From contig CAVRBW010000021.1 in the NCBI GenBank assembly GCA_963719325.1, forward strand, positions 1-64,000: 64,000 nucleotides of DNA, read 5' to 3'. The position numbers and the translations under genes were made by a program. Below are positions 54,933-63,634 of this stretch, in pieces. This stretch comes from DATBLE01 sp963719325 (GTDB lineage: Bacteria; Actinomycetota; Thermoleophilia; Gaiellales; Gaiellaceae). Each line of letters begins with the position of its first letter. Position 1 is the stretch's first letter. The notes beneath the pieces are model-generated. The model worked only from the letters and a program-made list of their open reading frames with translations. It was not told the origin of the DNA and searched no databases.

Positions 54933-55103
54933 GCGCTGCGGCCGGCGCACCGGGCGACCCCGCCGCTCGCCGCGGCACGGCCCGCAGACGCGCTCGCTGA
55001 GACCGAAGTGGTCCGAGCGGTCGATCGGCTGGCTGCAGCGACGGCAACTGGGCCCTGCCGGTAGCCGTAGTGCTCGCAGCACCATCGTTTGCATCGCGTC
55101 CAT
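54930..55103 (-). CDS. small CxxC zinc-finger protein
   Basis: The 57-residue protein has C-R-R-C-S-Q-P-I and, 18-20 residues later, C-G-P-C, a four-cysteine zinc site of the DksA/TraR-like or ribbon kind, with a basic tail (R-R-G-R-P-V-R-R-P-Q-R). ATG 55103 has AAGGGGT upstream at good distance. It ends in the palindrome arm. Function unknown; nucleic-acid binding is plausible. Confidence 0.65.
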   Translation of the reverse strand: MDAMQTMVLRALRLPAGPSCRRCSQPIDRSDHFGLSERVCGPCRGERRGRPVRRPQR

Positions 55104-55227
55104 CTGACCCCTTCGTCTTCGACAGCAGTCCGTCTCAGCGTCGCTGCCCGCGCCTGGTAGGCGCGGTGACCGTGCGGTGTGCAGGTGGTTGTCATAGGCT
55201 GCGGCCGTCATCGAGCCGAATGGGGGT

Positions 55228-55512
55228 GTGCCGGTGGTTCGCGTCTTCGTCGTCTACGAGAGTGCGCCCGACCCGGAGCGCTACGAGCGGCACGCGGAGC
55301 TGTGCCGGCGCGTCCCCGGCGCGACGTACCGGCACGGCCGCGTCCTGCGCACGCTGCACGGTGCGCCCGAGCTCCACTACTACGCGGAGTTCGAGTTCCC
55401 GGACATGGACTCGTTCAAGGCGGTCGCCGACGTCGAGGAGTTCCGGGCGACGGGCAAGGATGCCGCAGAGATGGGCGTCCCGCACAGCGTCTACCTCGCC
55501 TCCGTCGAGTGA
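55228..55512 (+). CDS. EthD-family protein
   Basis: The 94-residue protein matches the EthD dimeric alpha/beta-barrel family (R-V-F-V-V-Y-E-S-A-P-D-P-E-R-Y-E-R-H, later Y-Y-A-E-F-E-F-P-D-M-D-S-F). Members support or carry out oxidation steps in ether and polyketide metabolism; the role here is unknown. GTG start. Its stop overlaps the next enoyl-CoA hydratase gene (GTGA), so the two likely act together. Confidence 0.82.
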   Translation: MPVVRVFVVYESAPDPERYERHAELCRRVPGATYRHGRVLRTLHGAPELHYYAEFEFPDMDSFKAVADVEEFRATGKDAAEMGVPHSVYLASVE

Positions 55513-56327
55513 CCGAGCCGTCCAGGCCGACCCCTCGCTCGCCGGCCGAGCTCGGCTTCGAGGCGATCCTCTACGAGAAGGCTCCGCCGCGGGCGACGAT
55601 CACGCTGAATCGGCCCGAGGTCCTGAACGCCTTCGACTTCCTGATGCTCCGCGAGCTCGCGCGTGCGTGCGAGGACGCATCGTGGGACGACGAGGTCCGA
55701 GTCGTCGTCCTGACGGGCGCCGGACGCGGTTTCTGCGTCGGCGCCAACCTGCGCTCCTGGGCGGAGGAGGGGTACGTCGGGGATCAGCGCGAGTACTGGA
55801 AGTGGTTCGGCGCGATGGACGCGGGGGTGACGGCGCTCCGCCGGACCGGCAAGCCGACGCTCGCGCGCATCAACGGCATCTGCGTCGGCGGCGGGAACGA
55901 GCTGCAGATGGCCTGCGACCTCGCCGTGATGGTCGACGACGCCTTCATCCGCCACGTCGGCCTCCAGCACGGCTCGGTGCCGTCGGCCGGGGCGTCCCAG
56001 TGGCTGCCGCTCCTCGTCGGCGACCGCCGTGCGCGCGAGATCCTCCTCCTCTGCGAGGAGATCCCGGCCGCGAAGGCGGTCGAGTGGGGGCTGGTCAACC
56101 GCGCCGTCCCGGCCGCGGAGCTCGACGCGGCGGTCGACGAGCTCGTCGGCAAGCTGGCCGACCGCCTGCCGTTGATGACGCGCTACGCGAAGCAGCAACT
56201 CGACTTCTGGCGCGACCTCGCGTGGCACGGAACGATCGGCCACGCGCGCGACTGGCTCGCGCTCTCGATGCTGAGCGAGGAGGCGGCGGAGGGCGTGCGA
56301 GGATTCCTCGAACGGCGAAAGGAGTAG
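55509..56327 (+). CDS. enoyl-CoA hydratase/isomerase family protein
   Basis: The 272-residue crotonase has the oxyanion-hole segments G-A-G-R-G-F-C-V-G-A-N-L and G-I-C-V-G-G-G-N-E-L-Q-M-A-C-D-L, and the unusual H-G-S-V-P-S-A-G-A-S-Q-W-L-P-L. The catalytic-glutamate position of classical hydratases is replaced here, so it may be a ring-opening or isomerase member rather than a simple hydratase. It is coupled to the EthD gene and followed after three bases by GerW. Confidence 0.85.
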   Translation: MTEPSRPTPRSPAELGFEAILYEKAPPRATITLNRPEVLNAFDFLMLRELARACEDASWDDEVRVVVLTGAGRGFCVGANLRSWAEEGYVGDQREYWKWFGAMDAGVTALRRTGKPTLARINGICVGGGNELQMACDLAVMVDDAFIRHVGLQHGSVPSAGASQWLPLLVGDRRAREILLLCEEIPAAKAVEWGLVNRAVPAAELDAAVDELVGKLADRLPLMTRYAKQQLDFWRDLAWHGTIGHARDWLALSMLSEEAAEGVRGFLERRKE

Positions 56328-56330
56328 GCG

Positions 56331-56633
56331 ATGAACGTAGAGGAGCTGTTGACCGGGGCGCGGGACGCGATCTCCGTGCGCCGCGTCTTCGGAGAGCCGA
56401 TCGAGCACGACGGCCTCGTCCTCGTACCGGCGGCGTCCGTCGGCGGTGGAGGCGGGGGAGGCGGCGACTCGGAGAACAACGGCGGCGGCGGCTTCGGCCT
56501 GCGGGCCAGGCCGGTCGGCGCCTACGTGATCAAGGACGGCGAGGTCACCTGGAAGCCCGCCGTCGATCCGGTTTGGATCGCCATCGGTCTGGCGATCGCC
56601 GCGCTCGCTTTCCGGGCGTTTGCGCGCCGCTAG
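56331..56633 (+). CDS. GerW/YtfJ-family protein
   Basis: The 100-residue protein has V-F-G-E-P-I-E-H-D-G-L-V-L-V-P, a glycine-rich loop (about 38-55), R-P-V-G-A-Y-V-I-K-D-G-E-V and a C-terminal membrane helix (about 80-96). It is the GerW (YtfJ) family, named for a germination role in Bacillus but widespread in actinobacteria that do not form endospores. It overlaps the SDR gene tail-to-tail by four bases. Confidence 0.88.
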   Translation: MNVEELLTGARDAISVRRVFGEPIEHDGLVLVPAASVGGGGGGGGDSENNGGGGFGLRARPVGAYVIKDGEVTWKPAVDPVWIAIGLAIAALAFRAFARR

Positions 56634-57454
56634 CGAGCGGCCGCAACCCCGACGAGCCGCTCGCTCAGCTCGCGAAGCCTGGTCCGGGCATCCTTGTCGT
56701 ACGCCTGCGAATCGGCGCGCGACTCGGTCAGCCGGTCGAAGTAGCGGCCGCTGACTCCGTCGAGCTCGGGGTCGGCGATCAGCCTCGTCGTCGCCTCGAC
56801 TCCGCTCTCGAGGGAATCGACCGGCTGGATGCCCGCGTCGACCACCATCTTGGTCGGCATGTACGTCCCCGGGTGCAGGCAGGTTGCGCTCACGCCCGTG
56901 CCGTCCAGCTCGTCCGCCAGGTCGAGGGTGAGCATGACGAGCGCGAGCTTGCTCTGGCAGTACGCCCGCACGCCGTCGTACCCGTGCTCGAGCATCACGT
57001 CGTCGAAATCGATCGGCGCCTGGCCGATCGACGCCACGTTGACGATCCGCGCGGGTGCAGACGAGACGAGGAGCGGCCGGAGGAGCCGGCTGAGCAGGAA
57101 CGGCGCGAGGTAGTTGACGGCGAGGCGCAGCTCGTAGCCGTCCGCGCTTTCTTCTCGTTCGCCGAAGCCGATGCCGGCGTTGTTGACGAGCACGTCGAGG
57201 CGCTCCTGCTCGGCGCCGACCCGTTCGGCCAGCGCGCGCGTCTCCGCCAGCGACGCGAGGTCGGCTCGATACCAGGCGAGCTTCTCGCTCCCCGTCTCCG
57301 CTCGGATGTCCTCGATCGTCTGCGCGCCGCGGCGCTCGTCGCGGCCGTGCACGAGCACCGTCGCGCCGCGGCGTGCCAGCTCCGCGGCGACCGCTTTCCC
57401 GAGCCCGTCGGTCGCGCCCGTCACCAGCACCGTGCTCTCCGAGATCGGACGCAT
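56630..57454 (-). CDS. short-chain dehydrogenase/reductase
   Basis: The 274-residue SDR has T-G-A-T-D-G-L-G (12-19), N-N-A-G (91-94) and the catalytic S142, Y165 and K169. It resembles retinol-dehydrogenase-like SDRs (Y-C-Q-S-K-L-A-L). The substrate is unknown. The start shares one base with the protease stop (TGATG), so it is coupled to the HtrA-like gene. Confidence 0.9.
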   Translation of the reverse strand: MRPISESTVLVTGATDGLGKAVAAELARRGATVLVHGRDERRGAQTIEDIRAETGSEKLAWYRADLASLAETRALAERVGAEQERLDVLVNNAGIGFGEREESADGYELRLAVNYLAPFLLSRLLRPLLVSSAPARIVNVASIGQAPIDFDDVMLEHGYDGVRAYCQSKLALVMLTLDLADELDGTGVSATCLHPGTYMPTKMVVDAGIQPVDSLESGVEATTRLIADPELDGVSGRYFDRLTESRADSQAYDKDARTRLRELSERLVGVAAAR

Positions 57455-58422
57455 CAGTCGGTCAGCTCGTCCGGGACCAGCTCGACTTCGAGCTCGCTGC
57501 CATGGCGAAAGAGGCGGGCGACGACGGAACGGCCGATCACCTCGCCCGCCATCAGTCGCTGGAGGTCGTCCGTCCCGGTGACCGGCTGGCGGTCGAGCTC
57601 GACGATCACGTCCTCGGCGCGCAGGCCCGCGCGAGCCGCGGGGCTTCCCTCGACGACCTGTACGACCTCGATGCCCGTGCGGCGCCCGAGCGAGGCTGCG
57701 AGCCGCGGAGGAAGCGGGCGCGGCCCGAAGGCGACACCGATGTAGGCGCGGCGGAAGCGACCCTCGGTCATCAGGGCGCCGACGATCTTCCGCGTGGTCG
57801 TGTTGATCGGCACGGCGAGGCCGAGGCCCACGCCGGCAACCGCGGTGTTGATTCCGACGACGCGGCCGTTGCCGTCTGCGAGGGCGCCGCCCGAGTTGCC
57901 GGGGTTGAGCGCCGCGTCGGTCTGGATCACGTTCTCGACGATGCGGGTCGCCGAGCCGGAGCGCGTCGGGAGCGAGCGGCCGAGGTGCGAGACGACGCCT
58001 GCGGTCACCGAGCCGGCGAATCCGTTCGGATTGCCGATCGCGACGACGAGCTGTCCGACCTGGAGCGCCCCCGCGTCGCCGAGCTCGGCGGCGGTGAGAC
58101 CGTTCGACTCGGTGCGCAGCACTGCGAGGTCGGAGAGCGGGTCCGCGCCGACCACCTCGACGGTCAGCTCCCGTCCGTCGACGAACGAGGCCACGCCGCG
58201 GCTGGTCCCCGCGACCACGTGCGCGGACGTGAGGACGAAGCCGTCGGGCGTGATCACGACGCCGCTGCCGCCGCCGTCGATTCGCCGCCCCCCGCCGGCT
58301 CGCCGGGACACACGCAGGTTCGCAACCGAGGGCGAAAGCCGGCGGGCAACCTCGGTGACGACGCGCGAGTAGGCGTCGAGCGGATCTTCTTCCTGCAGCG
58401 CGACGAGCTTCAAGGCTCCCAT
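57454..58422 (-). CDS. HtrA/DegP-like serine protease with PDZ domain
   Basis: The 322-residue protein has a trypsin-like domain with triad H68, D98 and S177 (G-N-S-G-G-A) and one C-terminal PDZ domain (about 225-315). No signal peptide or membrane anchor is visible at the N-terminus (G-A-L-K-L-V-A-L-Q-E-E-D-P), unusual for a family that normally acts outside the cytoplasm. HtrA proteases degrade or refold damaged proteins. It diverges from paaG. Confidence 0.9.
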   Translation of the reverse strand: MGALKLVALQEEDPLDAYSRVVTEVARRLSPSVANLRVSRRAGGGRRIDGGGSGVVITPDGFVLTSAHVVAGTSRGVASFVDGRELTVEVVGADPLSDLAVLRTESNGLTAAELGDAGALQVGQLVVAIGNPNGFAGSVTAGVVSHLGRSLPTRSGSATRIVENVIQTDAALNPGNSGGALADGNGRVVGINTAVAGVGLGLAVPINTTTRKIVGALMTEGRFRRAYIGVAFGPRPLPPRLAASLGRRTGIEVVQVVEGSPAARAGLRAEDVIVELDRQPVTGTDDLQRLMAGEVIGRSVVARLFRHGSELEVELVPDELTD

Positions 58423-58451
58423 GACTCAGTGATACCAGTCACGCGATGGTC

Positions 58452-58457
58452 TAGGCT
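58452..58457 (+). promoter_or_regulatory. -10 box of leaderless paaG-like gene
   Basis: TAGGCT ends seven bases before GTG 58465. The -35 region is not near consensus. Confidence 0.45.
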
Positions 58458-58464
58458 CCGCGCC

Positions 58465-59241
58465 GTGGCCGACGTCGACACGTCCCGCGATGGCGCTGTC
58501 CTGACGATCACGCTCAACCGGCCCGAGTCGTACAACGCGTTCACCACCTCCATGCACGCCGCGTTGCGCGCGGCGCTCGAAGAAGCGGCCGCCGCCGAGG
58601 TCCGGGCTGTGGTGATCACGGGCGCAGGCCGCGGCTTCTGCGCCGGCCAGGACCTGAGCGAGTTCCGCGAGCTCGATCGCGACCACGATCTGGGGGAGCA
58701 CCTCGAGGCGACCTACCATCCGAACGTCAGGGCCATTCGCGGCCTCGAGAAACCGGTGATCGCCGCGATCAACGGCCCGGTCGCCGGCGCCGGCCTCTCG
58801 CTCGCCTGTGTCTGCGACTACCGGCTGGCAGCCGACAACGCGGCGTTCGTGCCCGGGTTCATCGGCATCGGCCTCGTGCCCGACTCGGGCGGGTCGTACT
58901 TCATCGCGCGTCTGCTTGGCCCGGCGCGCGCATTCACGTGGATGACGACGAACCGGAGGCTGACCGCCGCCGAGGCACACGCCTGGGGGCTCGTCGACGA
59001 GGTCGTGGAGGCGGACAAGGTGCTCGGGCGTGCAGCGGAGCTCGCCGCTGCGTACGCGGCCGCCCCGACGCGGGGGATCGGCTTGTCGAAGCGGCTGTTC
59101 GACAACGCGGCGACGGCGACCCTCGAGGAGCAGCTCGCGCTCGAGGCGGAGCTGCAAACCGCGGCGACGCAGACCGAGGACTTCAAGGAGGGTGTGTCCG
59201 CCTTCCTCGAGAAGCGGCCGCCGCGCTTCACCGGTTCGTGA
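58465..59241 (+). CDS. paaG: enoyl-CoA hydratase/isomerase, PaaG-like
   Basis: The 258-residue crotonase has G-A-G-R-G-F-C-A-G-Q-D-L-S-E and I-N-G-P-V-A-G-A-G-L-S-L-A, and the PaaG-typical I-G-L-V-P-D-S-G-G-S-Y, whose Asp is the isomerase catalytic acid. PaaG isomerises ring-1,2-epoxyphenylacetyl-CoA to the oxepin. A PaaD-like gene at the window edge supports a phenylacetate region, but other genes intervene, so a generic isomerase is possible. It overlaps the next gene by GTGA. Confidence 0.78.
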   Translation: MADVDTSRDGAVLTITLNRPESYNAFTTSMHAALRAALEEAAAAEVRAVVITGAGRGFCAGQDLSEFRELDRDHDLGEHLEATYHPNVRAIRGLEKPVIAAINGPVAGAGLSLACVCDYRLAADNAAFVPGFIGIGLVPDSGGSYFIARLLGPARAFTWMTTNRRLTAAEAHAWGLVDEVVEADKVLGRAAELAAAYAAAPTRGIGLSKRLFDNAATATLEEQLALEAELQTAATQTEDFKEGVSAFLEKRPPRFTGS

Positions 59242-60188
59242 TCTCGGCGGTCGACTACCACACCGGTGGCGAGCCGTTCCGGATCGTCACAGGCGGTGTC
59301 CCGCCGCTCCAAGGGCGGACGGTCCTCGACCGCCGGCGCTGGGCGGCCGAGTACCTCGACGACGTCCGCCGCCTGCTGGTCTACGAGCCACGCGGGCACG
59401 CCGACATGTACGGATGCTTCGTCACCGAGCCCCAGGACGACGGTGCCGACCTCGGCGTCGTCTTCTTCCACAACGCCGGCTACTCGACCGCGTGCGGGCA
59501 CGGGACGATCGCGCTCGTCACCTGGGCGATCGAGAGCGGGCGAATCGAGGCCGAGGGCGACGAGGTCGACGTCGTCGTCGACGTTCCGTCCGGACGGCTC
59601 GCGACGGTGGCTCGGGTCGAGGACGGGAACGTGGTCTCGGTTCGTTTCCGCAACGTCCCCGCATTCGTGCACGCCAGGGGACTCGAAGCGGCAGGACGCT
59701 CCGTGGACGTCGCCTTCGGCGGCGCCTTCTACGCGTCGCTGGAGGAGCGCGTGGTCGCGACGGACCTTCCCCGTCTGATCGAGCTCGGCCGCGCGATCAA
59801 GGCGGAGCTCGAGCAGGCGCACGAGATCGTCCATCCCGCCGAGTCGGAGCTCCGCGACGTGTACGGGGTGATCTTCTGGCAGGAACAGGGCGAGAACCCG
59901 CTCGCCCAGCGGAACGTCGCGGTCTTCGCAGACGGCGAGGTCGATCGCTCGCCGTGCGGGAGCGGCACCTCGGCGCGACTCGCGCTCCTGCACGCAGAAG
60001 GTCGCCTCCGCGTCGGCGACTCCCTTCTCCACCGCAGCGTCGTCGGCAGCGAGTTCGTGGGTCGCGTCGTCGAGGAGGTCGACGGCGGGGTCATCACCGA
60101 GGTGGAGGGAAGCGCCCACCTGACCGGCCGGCACGAGTTCGTCCTCGAGCCGGACGACGAGCTGGGCGAGGGCTTCCTGCTGCGTTAG
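59238..60188 (+). CDS. proline racemase / hydroxyproline epimerase family
   Basis: The 316-residue protein has both catalytic cysteines, C86 in A-C-G-H-G-T and C240 in S-P-C-G-S-G-T-S-A. Two Cys residues indicate a racemase/4-hydroxyproline 2-epimerase rather than a trans-3-hydroxyproline dehydratase, which has Thr at one site. The N-terminal D-Y-H-T-G-G-E-P-F-R-I-V is typical. The GTG overlaps the paaG stop. Its functional link to PaaG is unclear. Confidence 0.9.
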   Translation: MISAVDYHTGGEPFRIVTGGVPPLQGRTVLDRRRWAAEYLDDVRRLLVYEPRGHADMYGCFVTEPQDDGADLGVVFFHNAGYSTACGHGTIALVTWAIESGRIEAEGDEVDVVVDVPSGRLATVARVEDGNVVSVRFRNVPAFVHARGLEAAGRSVDVAFGGAFYASLEERVVATDLPRLIELGRAIKAELEQAHEIVHPAESELRDVYGVIFWQEQGENPLAQRNVAVFADGEVDRSPCGSGTSARLALLHAEGRLRVGDSLLHRSVVGSEFVGRVVEEVDGGVITEVEGSAHLTGRHEFVLEPDDELGEGFLLR

Positions 60189-60232
60189 CGGGCGGTCGGC
60201 CCCGCCCTTTCGATCTGCGATAGTCGGACGGA

Positions 60233-60538
60233 ATGGCCGATCCCGAACGAAACGGGCGGGTCAGCGCCCTCCTCCGCGAGGCGGCCGAGACCCATCACGT
60301 CGTCTACCGGATCGTGGACGGCGACGATCCGGACTGGGCCTCGTGGTATGCCGATTGGCTGCTGCACTTGTCGGAGCTGCCCGAGCTGCTCGGGTCACGG
60401 CCGGTGCGGAGCCACCTTGTCCACGCGCTCGTCCAACTCGACCGCGACTACACGGCCGATCATCCGAACGAGGCCTGGGAGGACTGGTACGCCGGGCGGC
60501 TGATCGGGCTGTTCGGATCCGCCGGCTCGCCGGAGTAA
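60233..60538 (+). CDS. uncharacterised small acidic protein
   Basis: The 101-residue protein is rich in Trp, Asp and Glu, with D-W-A-S-W-Y-A-D-W-L-L, H-A-L-V-Q-L-D-R-D-Y-T-A and W-E-D-W-Y-A-G-R. I have an impression that similar proteins occur in Thermoleophilia but know no function. It starts at ATG 60233 and is followed by 81 bases of featureless sequence. Confidence 0.6.
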   Translation: MADPERNGRVSALLREAAETHHVVYRIVDGDDPDWASWYADWLLHLSELPELLGSRPVRSHLVHALVQLDRDYTADHPNEAWEDWYAGRLIGLFGSAGSPE

Positions 60539-60619
60539 GACGCCGGCAGCTCTGGGCGTGCTCGCGCAGGCGTCGATCCGTCCACGCGCGAGCGTGACGT
60601 TGTCTGCCAGAGTGCCGGC

Positions 60620-61639
60620 GTGGCAGCCGTGCCCGGCAAGCTCGATGTCGCCCAAACCTACAACGACGCCTATCGCGGCTGGCCGGTCGCTCCGCTTGAT
60701 CAGCCTCATCCGATCCGTGGCGCGTTCATGGACCCGCGGCCGGATCCCGAGCTGGGGGCGATCTACCACGACGGCGTCGATATCGCCGTGCGCGACGATC
60801 GCCCGGCGCCGGATGCGCCGGCCGGTCGCACGCATCGGGTGTGCGCGATCGAGGGCGGTGAGGTGCGCGCTGCGACGCCGCGAGGCGAGCGTGGGCTCGT
60901 CGATGTCGGCCATTTCCGCTACGAGCACGTCGACGCGCTCGTCCGGGTCGGGCAGCGGGTCGAGCCGGGCGAGCCGATCGGCTGGACGTGGCAGGGCACC
61001 TGGCATGTCCACGTTGGCGAGTGGATCTTTCTCCCCGGCGGCGGCCGCATCCTCGTGAACCCGCTGAGGCGGGAGGGAAAGATCCGGCCCTATCTCGACG
61101 ATGCGCCGCCGGAGATCCACGAGATCCGGTATTACACGCCGGCCGCGCCGGCCTGGACGCGTCGCACGGCAAACGTCGCGCGGCTGCCCCAGGCCGGGAA
61201 GCGGCTCGACAAGACGCGGCTGTCCGGAACCGTCGACGTGCGCGTGCGCCTCGACGACCCGCAGTCGTTCATCGGCTGGTTCGCCGAGCTGCCCTGGCTG
61301 GCTGCGCCGCATCATCCGTTCCGGCTCGCGATCACCGTCACCGAGCTCCCCGGCGGCGGCACCGTCCACGACCGCGACGTCTTCCGCGCCGAGCGCTCTC
61401 TCGAGACTCCCGCCGGCCAGCATTTCGCTCCGGGCACCGACCAGAACCTGCCCGCCAACGCCTGCATGGACCTGCACCGCACGGTCCACTGCGACGGCGT
61501 GTACTGGTTCCGCCTCTTCCCGCGTCCGTACTGGGACACGACCCGCCTGCCGAATGGACGCTACCGGCTGCGCATCCGCGCCTGGGATGTCGCCGGCAAC
61601 ATCGCCACGGCCAGCACAGACGTCACGATCCGCAACTGA
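60620..61639 (+). CDS. M23-like (LytM-fold) protein with C-terminal beta domains
   Basis: The 339-residue protein has H50-x3-D54 (Y-H-D-G-V-D-I-A) and H129-x-H131 (W-H-V-H-V-G-E), the zinc motifs of M23 peptidases. About 200 residues of beta-sandwich follow, ending with G-R-Y-R-L-R-I-R-A-W-D-V-A-G-N. M23 enzymes cut peptidoglycan cross-links outside the cell, yet no signal peptide is seen. A paralogue at 62731-63597 shares the architecture. Confidence 0.72.
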   Translation: MAAVPGKLDVAQTYNDAYRGWPVAPLDQPHPIRGAFMDPRPDPELGAIYHDGVDIAVRDDRPAPDAPAGRTHRVCAIEGGEVRAATPRGERGLVDVGHFRYEHVDALVRVGQRVEPGEPIGWTWQGTWHVHVGEWIFLPGGGRILVNPLRREGKIRPYLDDAPPEIHEIRYYTPAAPAWTRRTANVARLPQAGKRLDKTRLSGTVDVRVRLDDPQSFIGWFAELPWLAAPHHPFRLAITVTELPGGGTVHDRDVFRAERSLETPAGQHFAPGTDQNLPANACMDLHRTVHCDGVYWFRLFPRPYWDTTRLPNGRYRLRIRAWDVAGNIATASTDVTIRN

Positions 61640-61687
61640 CCGCGTCTCACGCCCAGTCGGGAACGTCGGTGGGCCGGCTGCCGGTGC

Positions 61688-62731
61688 CTACGCGATCAGC
61701 TTGAACGCACGCAGCGCGTCGCTGAGGCAATCGCCGGGGACGAACTCACACGAATGCGCCCAGAGGCCCTTCACCTGCTTGACGTCGGCGGAGGCGTTCG
61801 CCGCCTTGATCAGCTTGTAGAGCTTGCCCGTCTGGTCGCGTCCCTGGTTCCCGACGACCGTGTCATGGCTGCTCCAGTAGAGCCGGAGCGGGAACGGCAG
61901 ATGGGCGAGCTTGGCGACGTAGTGGAGCGGGCTCCGCTCGTCCCAGAGCGACTGCTTGCGTGGGAGCTCGTTCAGGAGCTGGCCGATCGTCATGTGCTTC
62001 GCGAGCTTCGCGTTGTAGAAGGTGGCGGCCTGGCGGAACCCGCGGACGTTCGCCGGCCTCGCGTTGATCTCCTCGATCATCCGGGCTGCGACACCGGGTG
62101 GGTTGGCGCCGTGCGCGGGCGCAAGCCGCGTGAGATACCCGCACTGGACGGCGACGTCACAGGTGGAGTCGAAGGCGGCCGCGCCTGCAAGCCTGCCGGT
62201 CCCGCCCGAGAGCGGTCCGGGATACCGCGCTGCGAGTAGCAGCGTCTCCTGCCCGCCCATGCTGCTTCCCAAGACGTAGATCCGCTCGAGATCGATCTGC
62301 AGCCAGGGGAGCGTCTCCTGGACGATCTTGGGCATCCTTGCGAGATCGTCCATCCAGCGGCGGTAGCCGTAGGTGAAGAGGCTCGGATCGGACGGCGGCT
62401 GGTCGAGCGGATCGCTTGCCTTGTCGTGGGCGCGGCTGAGTCCATCCGGGGAGACGAGCGCGAACGGTCCGTCCGCGGGGAGGTCCTGCCAGTAGTGGGC
62501 GGCGTTTCCCCAGCCGAAGTTGTTCCGCCCGTGGGGTGAGATCACGAGCGGCAGCGGATGCGGCTGGTGCGCGGGGCCCCAGCCGCTCGGCAGGACGATC
62601 ACCGCTTCGCGCACCGTCTTGTCGTCCCACGCTCGGTACGGAACGGTGTAGGGCCGCGTGCGCGGATGCGGCCACTGGTGGTGGACGGGGATCGTCGGAA
62701 CGAGGACGTCGAGGGGAGTCGGGGGTGGCAT
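61688..62731 (-). CDS. alpha/beta-hydrolase (esterase/depolymerase-like)
   Basis: The 347-residue protein has the nucleophile elbow G-S-S-M-G-G (S157), the oxyanion region I-S-P-H-G-R-N and a late H-S-C-E-F that may hold the catalytic His. It resembles PHB-depolymerase/feruloyl-esterase-like hydrolases of broad type. No signal peptide is seen. Its ATG shares a base with the stop of the M23-like gene upstream (TGATG), so the two are coupled. Confidence 0.8.
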   Translation of the reverse strand: MPPPTPLDVLVPTIPVHHQWPHPRTRPYTVPYRAWDDKTVREAVIVLPSGWGPAHQPHPLPLVISPHGRNNFGWGNAAHYWQDLPADGPFALVSPDGLSRAHDKASDPLDQPPSDPSLFTYGYRRWMDDLARMPKIVQETLPWLQIDLERIYVLGSSMGGQETLLLAARYPGPLSGGTGRLAGAAAFDSTCDVAVQCGYLTRLAPAHGANPPGVAARMIEEINARPANVRGFRQAATFYNAKLAKHMTIGQLLNELPRKQSLWDERSPLHYVAKLAHLPFPLRLYWSSHDTVVGNQGRDQTGKLYKLIKAANASADVKQVKGLWAHSCEFVPGDCLSDALRAFKLIA

Positions 62732-63597
62732 CAGACGGTCCGCGCCTGGTTGACGAGGGTGACGACGAGGTGGCGGCGTGACGCGTTGCCGCGAATGTCG
62801 GCTGCTTCCACGTCCAAGCGGTAGTCGCCGTCCGGGAGCGCGCGCGTGTCGAACCCGCGGGCCAGCCAGATGCGGAAGAGACCAGGCGCGTTCGGGTGAT
62901 TCTGGCGGGTGCCCGGCGCATAGACGGTGTCGAAGTGGACGTCGCTCGCCGGCTTGCCCGCGATCTTCGGCACGAACGAGGTGCGGAAGTCGAAGACGAC
63001 CCGCCAGGGCACGAACGCACGGGCGTTGCGGACGAGGCGCCAGCGCACGAGCGCCGGTGTCACCGGCATTCCGTGCCAGGCCGGCTGGGGAGCCGACAGC
63101 GGCGGGTGGTCGAACGTCTCGACAACCAGGTCGACGCGTCCGTACAGCGCCTGGTAGTTACGCGAGAGGACGATCCGGGACACGACCGGCGCGCCGTAGT
63201 CCTCGTACGGCGTCAGCGCGCCGGGCCGCAGCGGATTCCAGTACGCGTCTCCCCGCCGCTCGGCGAGATGCACGTGCCCCCAGCCCCTCGCGATGTGACC
63301 GAGCAGCGCTCCCCGCCGGACACGTGCGCCGCTCCGGACAGCGGGAACGACGTGCCAGTAGGAGTGCTCCCGCTCGCCCTCCGCCTCGACCACGGCGATG
63401 TTCTGGCCGGTGATCGAGACGCGGCCGCCCTTCACCGCATAGACGGCCGTTCCGTCGAGGGCGGAGACATCGACCCCGAAATGAAACGACTTGCCACCGC
63501 GACCCCCGATCCTCGGATCCCCCAAGAGGCCGCGGACGGGATGCTGCCGGTTGAACGGCTTGACAGGCCAGCCATGAGCCTCTCCACTCGGCGACAC
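62731..63597 (-). CDS. M23-like protein, paralogue of 60620-61639
   Basis: The 288-residue protein has H39-x3-D43 (F-H-F-G-V-D-V) and H108-x-H110 (G-H-V-H-L-A-E), then beta domains ending D-Y-R-L-D-V-E-A-A-D-I-R-G-N. Like its plus-strand paralogue it opens with W-P-V-x-P-x-x-x-x-H-P-[IV]-R-G and lacks a signal peptide. It is coupled to the esterase. Together the three genes form a small unit of unknown purpose. Confidence 0.72.
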   Translation of the reverse strand: MSPSGEAHGWPVKPFNRQHPVRGLLGDPRIGGRGGKSFHFGVDVSALDGTAVYAVKGGRVSITGQNIAVVEAEGEREHSYWHVVPAVRSGARVRRGALLGHIARGWGHVHLAERRGDAYWNPLRPGALTPYEDYGAPVVSRIVLSRNYQALYGRVDLVVETFDHPPLSAPQPAWHGMPVTPALVRWRLVRNARAFVPWRVVFDFRTSFVPKIAGKPASDVHFDTVYAPGTRQNHPNAPGLFRIWLARGFDTRALPDGDYRLDVEAADIRGNASRRHLVVTLVNQARTV

Positions 63598-63634
63598 CGT
63601 GCGGGGAACGCTAGACGATGCCGGCGTCCGCCGG

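Noticed and set aside
56430..56510. Glycine-codon-rich stretch as a simple-sequence repeat
   Set aside because: It encodes the normal Gly-rich loop of GerW/YtfJ proteins.
55070..57745. Very long plus-strand open frame (about 890 codons)
   Set aside because: It runs across EthD, enoyl-CoA hydratase, GerW and the antisense of the SDR and protease in the wrong frame. Long shadow frames are common at this GC.
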